Program-made: the position numbers and the translations under genes
NCBI GenBank assembly: GCA_017521985.1
Contig: JAFXAZ010000004.1
Location: 1 to 35,980 of the forward strand
DNA from: Lachnospiraceae bacterium
Lineage (GTDB): Bacteria > Bacillota > Clostridia > Lachnospirales > Lachnospiraceae
Direction of reading: 5' to 3'
DNA length: 35,980 nucleotides
Notes under the pieces: generated by a model
The model's input: the letters and a program-made list of their open reading frames with translations, nothing else
Told to the model about the DNA's origin: nothing
Database searches by the model: none
Part shown: in pieces, positions 16,396-23,416 of the stretch
Layout of the letters: every line of letters starts with the position of its first letter
Position numbering within the stretch: the first letter of the stretch is position 1

Positions 16396-16595
16396 ATCCC
16401 GACTTGTATTGATAAATAAGTCATATTAGTCGGGATTTTTAAATAGAATGCCCCCGACCTATATAAACAAAAAATCATCATTAGTCGGGGAAAGTTAAAA
16501 AATATACCCGATTATTAAGCTAAAAGAGTGATTTGGGTCGGGGCTACAAGAAATTTTCACCCGACTAAATTGAAATGCAGTATGTCTAAGTCGGG
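16396..16595. repeat. Hairpin array 2 of the AGTCGGG/CCCGACT family
   Basis: Stems are ATCCCGACT/AGTCGGGAT at 16396-16404 and 16428-16436 (followed by TTTTTAAAT, so it may also terminate), CCCCGAC/GTCGGGG at 16452-16458 and 16484-16490, GTCGGG/CCCGAC at 16537-16542 and 16560-16565, and CCCGACT/AGTCGGG at 16560-16566 and 16589-16595. The last two share an arm, so they exclude each other. A lone ACCCGA at 16506-16511 is a decayed arm. On the minus strand one unit reads TATATAGGTCGGGGG, like array 1, so array 2 is mostly inverted relative to it. Confidence 0.75.
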
Positions 16596-16622
16596 AATGA
16601 GCTTAATAAAAGGAAAAAATAA

Positions 16623-16652
16623 GCGGTGCATCCCACAAAGGTGTACCGCATT
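16623..16652 (-). terminator. Terminator of the small membrane-protein gene
   Basis: On the minus strand GCGGTACACC pairs imperfectly with GGGATGCACCGC across a short loop, then TTATTTTTTCC follows. It lies 25 bases after the stop of the minus-strand gene ending at 16677. Confidence 0.55.
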
Positions 16653-16676
16653 TAATTATTCAAATAAATTTTAAAA

Positions 16677-16802
16677 CTATTCCGTATCATCATCCGTGTC
16701 TGCTGCAACTGCAGAAACAACAGAAGATACCACTGCAACAACTACTGCAATAATAATAACCACTAAACCACCGGCTAATAAGAAAAACATGCTACTTTCC
16801 AT
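16677..16802 (-). CDS. 41-residue single-span membrane protein
   Basis: A short gene read from ATG at 16802 to TAG at 16677. The peptide starts MESSMFFLLAGGLVVIII, continues with a long Val/Ala/Ile span, and ends in the acidic tail ADTDDDTE. This is one membrane helix with an acidic C-terminus. AAGGAG lies eight bases before the start, TATAAT with good context lies further upstream, and a terminator follows, so the unit looks genuine. No family is recognised; similar tiny hydrophobic proteins may bind membrane complexes, but no role can be assigned. Confidence 0.65.
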   Translation of the reverse strand: MESSMFFLLAGGLVVIIIAVVVAVVSSVVSAVAADTDDDTE

Positions 16803-16843
16803 ATGTCAAACTCCTTGTATTGTTCAGAAATTCTATACATAAT

Positions 16844-16871
16844 ATTATACACGATTTGAGGAATTTGAAAA
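16844..16871 (-). promoter_or_regulatory. Promoter of the small membrane-protein gene
   Basis: On the minus strand TTTTCA (16871-16866), a 16-base spacer and TATAAT (16849-16844). The -10 is perfect; the -35 is weak. The start codon is about 42 bases downstream. Confidence 0.5.
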
Positions 16872-16889
16872 GTGGAAATTATCCATGTT

Positions 16890-17195
16890 TTAATTTTGAA
16901 CAATTTTGCTATTGATTCGTTCTCGGATTGGAGGCATGAATACTTCAATGAGTACAGGTACTTGATTTTTTTCAAACACCATGTCTTGAATGGAAGTTGG
17001 GAGTGGTATTACTTCCTCATCAGATTCCATCCCCCAGATATGAAGTCCAAGGGCTTCCTTGGCATTTTTAATAGCAGTGTCTGTGTGATCCTTATCGGCG
17101 CAAGGGCAACAGCCAGGTAAATCAGGAAATTCGATGCTAATTCCATCATCATCATAGGAAAAAATTGCAATATAAGAATATCTGTCTTTTAACAT
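16890..17195 (-). CDS. hicB: Solitary HicB-family antitoxin-like protein
   Basis: A 101-residue protein. The N-terminal part (YSYIAIFSYDDDGISIEFPDLPGC) followed by CADKDHTDTAIKNAKEALGLHI is the HicB partially degraded RNase H-like fold, normally an antitoxin to the RNase HicA. The C-terminal part is short (PPIRERINSK) and no full DNA-binding domain is seen. No hicA is present on either side: downstream is the small membrane-protein promoter and upstream is the 111-bp hairpin. The gene has AAGGAGG before the ATG and a near-consensus promoter, so it is probably expressed alone. Solitary HicB proteins are known in Clostridia; their function is unclear. Confidence 0.75.
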   Translation of the reverse strand: MLKDRYSYIAIFSYDDDGISIEFPDLPGCCPCADKDHTDTAIKNAKEALGLHIWGMESDEEVIPLPTSIQDMVFEKNQVPVLIEVFMPPIRERINSKIVQN

Positions 17196-17268
17196 AATAA
17201 CCTCCTTGTTTGTAAAATGAAACGAATGATTGTAAAAACATGTATCAGGTTAGTTGTCGACATCTTTT

Positions 17269-17297
17269 ATTTTAAAGCGTATGAAATTACATGTCAA
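17269..17297 (-). promoter_or_regulatory. Promoter of hicB
   Basis: On the minus strand TTGACA (17297-17292), 17 bases and TAAAAT (17274-17269), eleven of twelve consensus bases. The transcript would begin near 17262, 67 bases before the start codon, and would not include the nearby hairpin element. Confidence 0.7.
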
Positions 17298-17309
17298 TGG
17301 GTAAACGCT

Positions 17310-17420
17310 GTTGCAGTTCTGTCATACTGTTGCTACCGGGGACCTTTGAGTCGTAGTGAGAACGTGCTGAGAAAGCACGGTTATTCAGTCCAATTCATGG
17401 CAGTATGGCAGAACTGCAAC
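17310..17420. repeat. 111-bp element with 20-bp inverted ends
   Basis: GTTGCAGTTCTGTCATACTG at 17310-17329 pairs with 17401-17420 at 19 of 20 positions, the odd one being a G-T pair. Inside are a smaller hairpin CGTGCT/AGCACG (17363-17368 and 17374-17379) and GGAC/GTCC (17340-17343, 17388-17391). It contains no gene, and no T-run follows on either strand. It lies between the divergent hicB and corA promoters. It could be a MITE-like element or an unrecognised RNA. No clear target duplication was seen. The rest of 17196-17517 holds only the two promoters. Confidence 0.7.
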
Positions 17421-17449
17421 TAAATGTTAATTCAAAAATCATAAAATCC

Positions 17450-17478
17450 TTGTGCTTTCTATCATTTTTTATTATACT
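17450..17478 (+). promoter_or_regulatory. Promoter of the corA-ABC exporter operon
   Basis: TTGTGC (17450-17455), a 17-base spacer and TATACT (17473-17478), 40 bases before the corA start, which has AAAGGAGG in front. Confidence 0.55.
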
Positions 17479-17517
17479 AAAGAGTGGTAAACTACAAAAA
17501 AGGAGGAAGCGGTTATT

Positions 17518-18459
17518 ATGATATCTTTATACAAGACCGACAACGGTATTATTAGTGAACTTGAAAATTACGAAGCAGACATTTGGATTAAGATGACCTC
17601 GCCCTCCAACGAAGAAGCGAGTTTTATCTCGCAAAGGTATGGGATTGATTTGGACCATATTAAGGCAGCATTGGATAATGATGAAAGTGCGCGTATTGAA
17701 ATAGAAGATGATTATACGTTGATTTTAGTGGATATTCCGGTTACGGAGCGTCGTGGTGAGTACAATGAGTATACCACCATTCCCCTTGGCATTATCCTTT
17801 GTGAAGATGCAATTATTACGATTTGCGGCAGGGATACACCAATTTTAAAGGCCTTTGTACAGAAGCGCATTAAGGAATTCAGTACCAAGAAGCGTATGCG
17901 TTTTTTGTATCAGATTTTGTATCGCAATGCAGTAGAGTATCAGGTGGACTTACGTAAGATTGACAAGAAGCGTACCCAGATTGAAAGTCATATCAGTGAA
18001 ATTGAGGAAGATACGGAGTTGATTGAGCTTCACGAGTTGGAGTCCAACCTGGTTTACTTTGCTACATCTCTTCGAAGCAATGGTCTGATTTTGGAGCGTT
18101 TGACCCGTTATAGTCGTATCAAGCAGTATCCGGAGGATAAGGAATTGTTAGAGGATGTTATTATCGAAAATAAGCAGGCGATTGAGATGACTCAGATTTA
18201 CCGTGATATTATCAATGGTACTCGTGAGCTTCTTTCTACGGTTATTAATAATCGTCTGAATAATGTGATGAAGTTTTTGGCATCCATTACGATTGTAATG
18301 GCTATTCCGACGATCATATCCGGTCTGTATGGTATGAATGTCAATGCAGAAGGTATGCCTCTTTCCGGCAGTCCATGGGGCTTTGCCATTATTTGCGGAG
18401 CAACGTTGTTGATTTGTATAACGGCGTTACTCATTTTAAAGAAAAGAAAAATGCTATAA
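17518..18459 (+). CDS. corA: CorA-family magnesium/divalent cation transporter
   Basis: A 313-residue inner-membrane channel subunit, normally a homopentamer carrying Mg2+ or related cations. The first 245 residues form the cytoplasmic funnel with the long charged helix. Two membrane spans lie at the C-terminus, about 252-271 and 286-308, with the signature YGMN at 271-274 between them, followed by VNAEGMPL in place of the more usual MPE loop. The C-terminus is basic (LKKRKML). It is 15 bases upstream of the first ABC half-transporter, so the three genes probably form one operon. Confidence 0.92.
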   Translation: MISLYKTDNGIISELENYEADIWIKMTSPSNEEASFISQRYGIDLDHIKAALDNDESARIEIEDDYTLILVDIPVTERRGEYNEYTTIPLGIILCEDAIITICGRDTPILKAFVQKRIKEFSTKKRMRFLYQILYRNAVEYQVDLRKIDKKRTQIESHISEIEEDTELIELHELESNLVYFATSLRSNGLILERLTRYSRIKQYPEDKELLEDVIIENKQAIEMTQIYRDIINGTRELLSTVINNRLNNVMKFLASITIVMAIPTIISGLYGMNVNAEGMPLSGSPWGFAIICGATLLICITALLILKKRKML

Positions 18460-18474
18460 AGGAGGTACCAATTA

Positions 18475-20241
18475 ATGCTGAAAACGCTTGGTACTCAAGT
18501 AAAAGAATTTAAAAAGCCTTCGGTGATCGCGGCCTTTTGTACGGTCGCAGAGGTTGTTTTGGAAATATCCCTTCCGCTTGTAACTGCATCTATTATTGAT
18601 AAAGGTATTGAAGCGGGGGATTTAAGCAAGGTTTTTCTGTATGGGTTTTTCATGATTTGCCTTGCAGCGGCCAGCCTTACCATGGGTGTGGGCGCAGGGC
18701 GTTTTGCGGCGGTAGCATCTACCGGCTTTGCCAAAAACCTGCGAGATGCCATGTACAAAAATATCCAGAAGTATTCCTTTGCAAACATCGACAAATTTTC
18801 TACGTCAGGTTTGATAACTCGTATGACCACAGACGTGACCAATATGCAGACCTCTTATCAGATGATTTTGCGTATGTGTCTTCGTGCTCCCATTACACTG
18901 ATTTCTGCTTTGGTAATGAGTTTTACCATTAATGCAAAGATTGCCAGTGTTTTCCTGCTTGCCATTGTATTTCTGGCACTCATACTGGGTTTAATCGTGA
19001 AGCTTGGAATGAAGTATTTCGGGGAGATGTTTAAGCGATATGACGATTTGAATGCCAGCATCCAGGAAAATGTTTCTGCCATTCGTGTGGTAAAAGCATT
19101 TGTTCGTGAAGACTTTGAAAAAGAAAAGTTCGGCAAGGCTGCCAATAATTTATACAATTTGTCCGTAAAGGCAGAAAAAATTGTAGGCTACAACAATCCG
19201 GTCATGAATCTTACCGTTTACAGCTGTATGATTGCTATTTCCTGGTTCTCCGCACATATGATAGTGGGCGGCACCATGACTACCGGTAATCTGACCAGCT
19301 TGTTTACATACTGCATGAACATTTTAATGAGCCTTATGATGCTGTCCATGATTTTTGTTATGATGAGTATGTCTGTAGCCAGTGCAAAGCGTATTGTAGA
19401 GGTACTTAAGGAAGAGGCAGATATTGTAAGTCCGGAAGGTGCTTGTAGTGTGGTGAGAGACGGAAGCGTGGATTTTAACCATGTGTATTTTTCTTATGAC
19501 AAAAAGCTTCATAAAAACAAAAATGTGTTAACGGATATTGACATTCATATTAAGGCCGGTGAAACCATAGGTATTATCGGCGGTACGGGCTGTGGCAAGA
19601 CCAGTTTGGTAAATTTAATCAGCAGACTTTATGATGTAACAGACGGCAGTGTCCTCGTAGGCGGCGTAGACGTACGAGAGTATGATTTGGAGGCGCTTCG
19701 TAATCAGGTGTCTGTAGTGCTTCAGAAAAATGAACTGTTCAGCGGTACGATTTTGGAAAATCTGCGTTGGGGAGATGAGCTTGCCACAGAAGAGGAATGC
19801 AAGCGTGCCTGCAAAATGGCTTGTGCAGATGATTTTATTGAACGCATGCCAAATAAGTATGAGACTTACATTGAACAGGGTGGTACCAATGTGTCCGGCG
19901 GTCAGAAGCAGAGACTTTGTATTGCAAGAGCTCTTTTGAAGAAGCCGAAGATTTTGATATTGGATGATTCTACCAGTGCCGTGGATACCGCGACCGATGC
20001 ACGTATCCGAAAGGCATTTAGGGAAGAGATTCCGAATACTACCAAGTTTATTATTGCACAGCGTATTTCCAGTATTCAGGATGCGGATCGCATTATTGTG
20101 ATGGAGCATGGTCGTATTCATGGCGTTGGTACTCACGAAGAATTATTAGAAACAAATGAAATTTACCGCAGTGTTTACGAAGGTCAGACCCAGGGCGGGG
20201 GTGACTTCGACGAACCAAAGGAAGAGAAGGGAGGGGAATAA
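18475..20241 (+). CDS. ABC exporter half-transporter with degenerate ATP site
   Basis: A 588-residue type IV ABC exporter subunit: six membrane spans in the first 300 residues and a C-terminal ATPase. Motifs are Walker A GGTGCGKTS (369-377), a canonical signature VSGGQ (473-477), Walker B ILILDDSTS with Asp498 where the catalytic Glu belongs, and AQRIS with Gln529 where the H-loop His belongs. Both substitutions mark the degenerate site of heterodimeric exporters such as TM287/288 and BmrCD. AAAGGAGGT precedes the ATG. The partner gene follows immediately. Multidrug or lipid-type export is likely but the substrate is unknown. Confidence 0.92.
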   Translation: MLKTLGTQVKEFKKPSVIAAFCTVAEVVLEISLPLVTASIIDKGIEAGDLSKVFLYGFFMICLAAASLTMGVGAGRFAAVASTGFAKNLRDAMYKNIQKYSFANIDKFSTSGLITRMTTDVTNMQTSYQMILRMCLRAPITLISALVMSFTINAKIASVFLLAIVFLALILGLIVKLGMKYFGEMFKRYDDLNASIQENVSAIRVVKAFVREDFEKEKFGKAANNLYNLSVKAEKIVGYNNPVMNLTVYSCMIAISWFSAHMIVGGTMTTGNLTSLFTYCMNILMSLMMLSMIFVMMSMSVASAKRIVEVLKEEADIVSPEGACSVVRDGSVDFNHVYFSYDKKLHKNKNVLTDIDIHIKAGETIGIIGGTGCGKTSLVNLISRLYDVTDGSVLVGGVDVREYDLEALRNQVSVVLQKNELFSGTILENLRWGDELATEEECKRACKMACADDFIERMPNKYETYIEQGGTNVSGGQKQRLCIARALLKKPKILILDDSTSAVDTATDARIRKAFREEIPNTTKFIIAQRISSIQDADRIIVMEHGRIHGVGTHEELLETNEIYRSVYEGQTQGGGDFDEPKEEKGGE

Positions 20242-20242
20242 T

Positions 20243-22165
20243 ATGGCAGCACCACGTCCGGGACATGGACCTGGCCAGGGACCGAGAGGAATGGGTCCAA
20301 AGCCTAAATTAGAAGGCAAAATGAGCGACATTATTAAGCGTGTCATGGGTCAGGTGTTAAAAGAATACAAAATTCATTTAGTCATTGTGGCAGTCTGTAT
20401 ATTAGGTGCAGCTCTGGCTTCCGTACGAGGTACCTTGTTTATTCGTACCCTGGTAGATGATTATATTACCCCTTTGATTGGTGTCAGTAACCCTGATTTC
20501 GGCGGTTTACTAAAGGCTCTTATGAGCATTGGCCTGACCTATTTGCTTGGCGTTATTTGTTCCTTTACTTACAATAGATTGATGATTTATGTGACCCAGG
20601 GTACTATGCGTAACCTGAGACTGAAGTTATTTAATCATATGGAAAGTTTACCGATTAACTATTTTGATACTCATGCGCACGGTGATATTATGTCTGTGTA
20701 CACAAACGATATCGATACCCTGCGACAGTTAATCAGCCAGTCTATTCCACAGCTTTTAAACAGCAGTATTACTCTTATCAGTACACTGGTTAGTATGATT
20801 ACCTTGAGTTTGCCGTTAACGTTGATTGCCTGCTGTATGGTGGTAGTGATTGTAAACGCTGCTAAGTTTATTACCGGAAAGTCCGGGGCATTCTTTATTA
20901 CCCGTCAGCAGAAGCTTGGACAGTTAAACGGTTATATTGAGGAGATGGTCAGCGGGCAGAAGGTTATCAAGGTGTTCTGTCATGAAGCAAAGGCCATTGA
21001 GAAGTTTGAAGTATTAAACGAAGAGGTTCGTGTTGCTACCAGCAATGCCAACAGCTACGCCAATATTTTGATGCCGGTAAATGCACAGCTAGGCAATTTA
21101 AATTACGTGCTTTGTGCTGTGTTAGGTGCAATTATGGCGCTGTATGGCGTTGGTAGTGTGACGGTAGGTACTCTGATTGCTTTTCTGCAGTTAGTAAAAA
21201 GCTTTACCGGACCGATTAACCAGTTATCTATGCAGTTAAACAGCGTAGCGATGGCTATGGCCGGTGCAGAGCGTGTGTTCAAGCTGATGGATGAGAAGCC
21301 GGAGGCAGACGAAGGGGTTGCGACTCTGGTCAATATTGAAGTGGTAGATAACGAAATCGTGGAAACTGAAAAGACTACCGGAAGCTGGGCGTGGAAATTA
21401 TACGAAAAAGATCAGACCGAACCAACCTATATTTTGCAGCAGGGTGATTTGGTGATGGAGAATGTAGACTTCGGTTATACCGATGAGAAAATGGTACTCC
21501 ATGACATTAAGCTTTATGCAGAGCCGGGACAGAAAATTGCTTTTGTAGGCTCTACCGGTGCAGGAAAGACTACCATTACCAATCTGATTAACCGTTTTTA
21601 TGATATTCAGGATGGCAAGATTCGGTATGACGGTATTAATATTAAACGGATTAAAAAGGCAGATTTACGCCGTTCTCTTGGTATGGTACTGCAGGATACA
21701 CACCTGTTTACCGGTACCATTATGGACAATATCCGTTACGGTAAATTAGATGCTACGGACGAAGAATGTATTGCAGCAGCAAAGCTTGCCAATGCAGACA
21801 GTTTTATTGACAGACTTCCGGAAGGCTACGATACCATGCTAACCGGGGATGGCGGCAACCTGTCTCAGGGTCAGCGACAGCTCCTTGCAATTGCCAGAGC
21901 AGCCGTTGCAAATCCGCCGGCACTGATTTTGGACGAAGCAACGTCCTCCATTGACACCCGTACCGAGAAGCTGGTGCAGGAAGGCATGGATTCTCTGATG
22001 AAGGGACGTACCACCTTTGTTATTGCACATAGACTTTCCACTGTTCGTAACAGTGACTGCATCATGGTACTGGAGCACGGACGCATTATTGAGCGCGGTA
22101 CCCATGAACAGCTTATGGAGCAGAAGGGTAAGTATTATCAGCTTTATACCGGGAATTTGGAATAA
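20243..22165 (+). CDS. ABC exporter half-transporter, catalytic partner
   Basis: A 640-residue partner of the upstream half-transporter. The ATG at 20243 follows GGGAGGGG; upstream in-frame codons have no such site. The N-terminus is an unusual Pro/Gly-rich stretch (PRPGHGPGQGPRGMGPKP) before the first membrane span. The ATPase has Walker A GSTGAGKTT (436-444), a variant signature LSQGQ (540-544), and canonical Walker B LILDEATS with Glu565 and H-loop His596. Thus the working ATP site pairs this Walker A/B with VSGGQ of the partner. About 45 residues near 365-415 form an extra linker before the nucleotide-binding domain. A terminator follows. Confidence 0.93.
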   Translation: MAAPRPGHGPGQGPRGMGPKPKLEGKMSDIIKRVMGQVLKEYKIHLVIVAVCILGAALASVRGTLFIRTLVDDYITPLIGVSNPDFGGLLKALMSIGLTYLLGVICSFTYNRLMIYVTQGTMRNLRLKLFNHMESLPINYFDTHAHGDIMSVYTNDIDTLRQLISQSIPQLLNSSITLISTLVSMITLSLPLTLIACCMVVVIVNAAKFITGKSGAFFITRQQKLGQLNGYIEEMVSGQKVIKVFCHEAKAIEKFEVLNEEVRVATSNANSYANILMPVNAQLGNLNYVLCAVLGAIMALYGVGSVTVGTLIAFLQLVKSFTGPINQLSMQLNSVAMAMAGAERVFKLMDEKPEADEGVATLVNIEVVDNEIVETEKTTGSWAWKLYEKDQTEPTYILQQGDLVMENVDFGYTDEKMVLHDIKLYAEPGQKIAFVGSTGAGKTTITNLINRFYDIQDGKIRYDGINIKRIKKADLRRSLGMVLQDTHLFTGTIMDNIRYGKLDATDEECIAAAKLANADSFIDRLPEGYDTMLTGDGGNLSQGQRQLLAIARAAVANPPALILDEATSSIDTRTEKLVQEGMDSLMKGRTTFVIAHRLSTVRNSDCIMVLEHGRIIERGTHEQLMEQKGKYYQLYTGNLE

Positions 22166-22179
22166 TTGAAAAAAGACGA

Positions 22180-22221
22180 TACATCGGCATTCCACCTGAA
22201 ACGACGGGATGCCGATTTTTA
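22180..22221 (+). terminator. Intrinsic terminator of the corA-ABC operon
   Basis: ATCGGCATTCC (22183-22193) pairs with GGGATGCCGAT (22206-22216) over an 11-pair stem with one G-T, and TTTTTA follows. It begins 18 bases after the exporter stop. Confidence 0.9.
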
Positions 22222-22284
22222 TGTGCGCTTAAAACAGAAAAAGAGGACATCGCGAGAAAGAGAGGACAAGTTTTTTCTATGCCT

Positions 22285-22312
22285 TTGTTTAAGGGGAAAT
22301 GTATGCTAAAAT
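22285..22312 (+). promoter_or_regulatory. Promoter of the two-component system genes
   Basis: TTGTTT (22285-22290), a 16-base spacer and TAAAAT (22307-22312), with TG at 22304-22305 forming an extended -10. It lies 34 bases before the chosen start. Confidence 0.5.
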
Positions 22313-22346
22313 TATGTTAGGGGATACTGTCTATATGGAGGTAGTT

Positions 22347-23414
22347 ATGTATCAGGTAATTATTGCAGATGATGAGGCGTTGATTCGGGCAGGTTTATAT
22401 TATCGGAATGACTGGAATGCTATGGGTTTTGAAGTCGTTGCCATGTTGGAAGACGGAGAGGATATACTTAAATTTTTGGAGAAGCAGCGTGCAGATGTGC
22501 TTTTGACGGATATTTGTATGTATCAGGTTTCCGGATTGCAGGTTGCTAGTATTATTCAGGAAAAATATCCGTGGATGAAGGTGGTGCTCTTAAGTGGGTA
22601 TAGAGAGTTTGAGTATGCCAAGGAAGCCATGCACTGCGGCGTGTATGAGTATTTGCTGAAGCCTATAGATTATGAGAAGCTGCGCGAAGTGTTTGCCGGC
22701 ATCAAAACAGAGCTGGACAAGGCAACCTATGAAAAAGAACTGCTGCATAGCTTTGGAGAAGAGGAATATGATAAGGTGCTGGCTATGACCCGAACTATGA
22801 CTGAGGCTGTTCTCGGTGAAGGAGAAGAGACCTGGGTGGCATATGCACATTTAAAACCTATGATGCGAAATGCGCCACAGGAGATTCGTCAAATCGTAAT
22901 CAAAAGACTTTTAGAGGTATTACAGGAGAAGCTGCATAGGAAAGATGCAGGGCTGGCAGAAGAATTTGCACGGGAACTAAAAAATCTGGAGCGGGCAGAA
23001 GATTCGGATATGAGCCAGTCGTTATCCGCATTGCTTAGCCGCTTAAATGATGAGCTTGTTACCAGAAATCTAATTCTAAAGAAAAGCGGAGATGATTGTA
23101 TTACCAAAGCGTGTAATTATATCAGCAATCACTTGGGAGATGATTTTACCTATAAAGATGTGGCAGAGTATGTTCACTTGAGCCCGAGACACTTTATACG
23201 AAGATTTCGAAGTGAGATGGGTGAGACCTTTTCGGAATATGTACTCCGTGTTCGAATGGAGGGTGCCATGAGACTTCTGGATGAAAGGAAATTATTACCG
23301 GATGACATTGGCGCAGCAGTCGGGTATCATGATGATAAGTATTTCCAAAAGATATTTAAGCAATATACCGGAAGTACCGTAAGAGAGTACCAAAAGAGAA
23401 ATAAAGAGGAATAA
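22347..23414 (+). CDS. Response regulator with AraC-type DNA-binding domain (YesN-like)
   Basis: A 355-residue transcription regulator. The receiver domain (1-120) has the acidic pair Asp8-Asp9, the phosphorylated Asp55 in LLTDICM, Ser83 and Lys105. A helical linker follows. The C-terminal 100 residues carry two helix-turn-helix motifs of the AraC family (YKDVAEYVHLSPRHFIRRFR and DDIGAAVGYHDDKYFQKIFK). The ATG at 22347 is chosen for GGAGG at 22337-22341; an in-frame ATG sits at 22335. The partner kinase begins two bases after the stop. YesN-type regulators commonly switch on nearby sugar ABC transporters. Confidence 0.92.
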   Translation: MYQVIIADDEALIRAGLYYRNDWNAMGFEVVAMLEDGEDILKFLEKQRADVLLTDICMYQVSGLQVASIIQEKYPWMKVVLLSGYREFEYAKEAMHCGVYEYLLKPIDYEKLREVFAGIKTELDKATYEKELLHSFGEEEYDKVLAMTRTMTEAVLGEGEETWVAYAHLKPMMRNAPQEIRQIVIKRLLEVLQEKLHRKDAGLAEEFARELKNLERAEDSDMSQSLSALLSRLNDELVTRNLILKKSGDDCITKACNYISNHLGDDFTYKDVAEYVHLSPRHFIRRFRSEMGETFSEYVLRVRMEGAMRLLDERKLLPDDIGAAVGYHDDKYFQKIFKQYTGSTVREYQKRNKEE

Positions 23415-23416
23415 GT

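Noticed and set aside
17310-17420. Magnesium (M-box) riboswitch for corA
   Set aside because: The sequence does not show M-box conserved segments, and a good corA promoter lies downstream of the hairpin, so it would not be in the corA leader.
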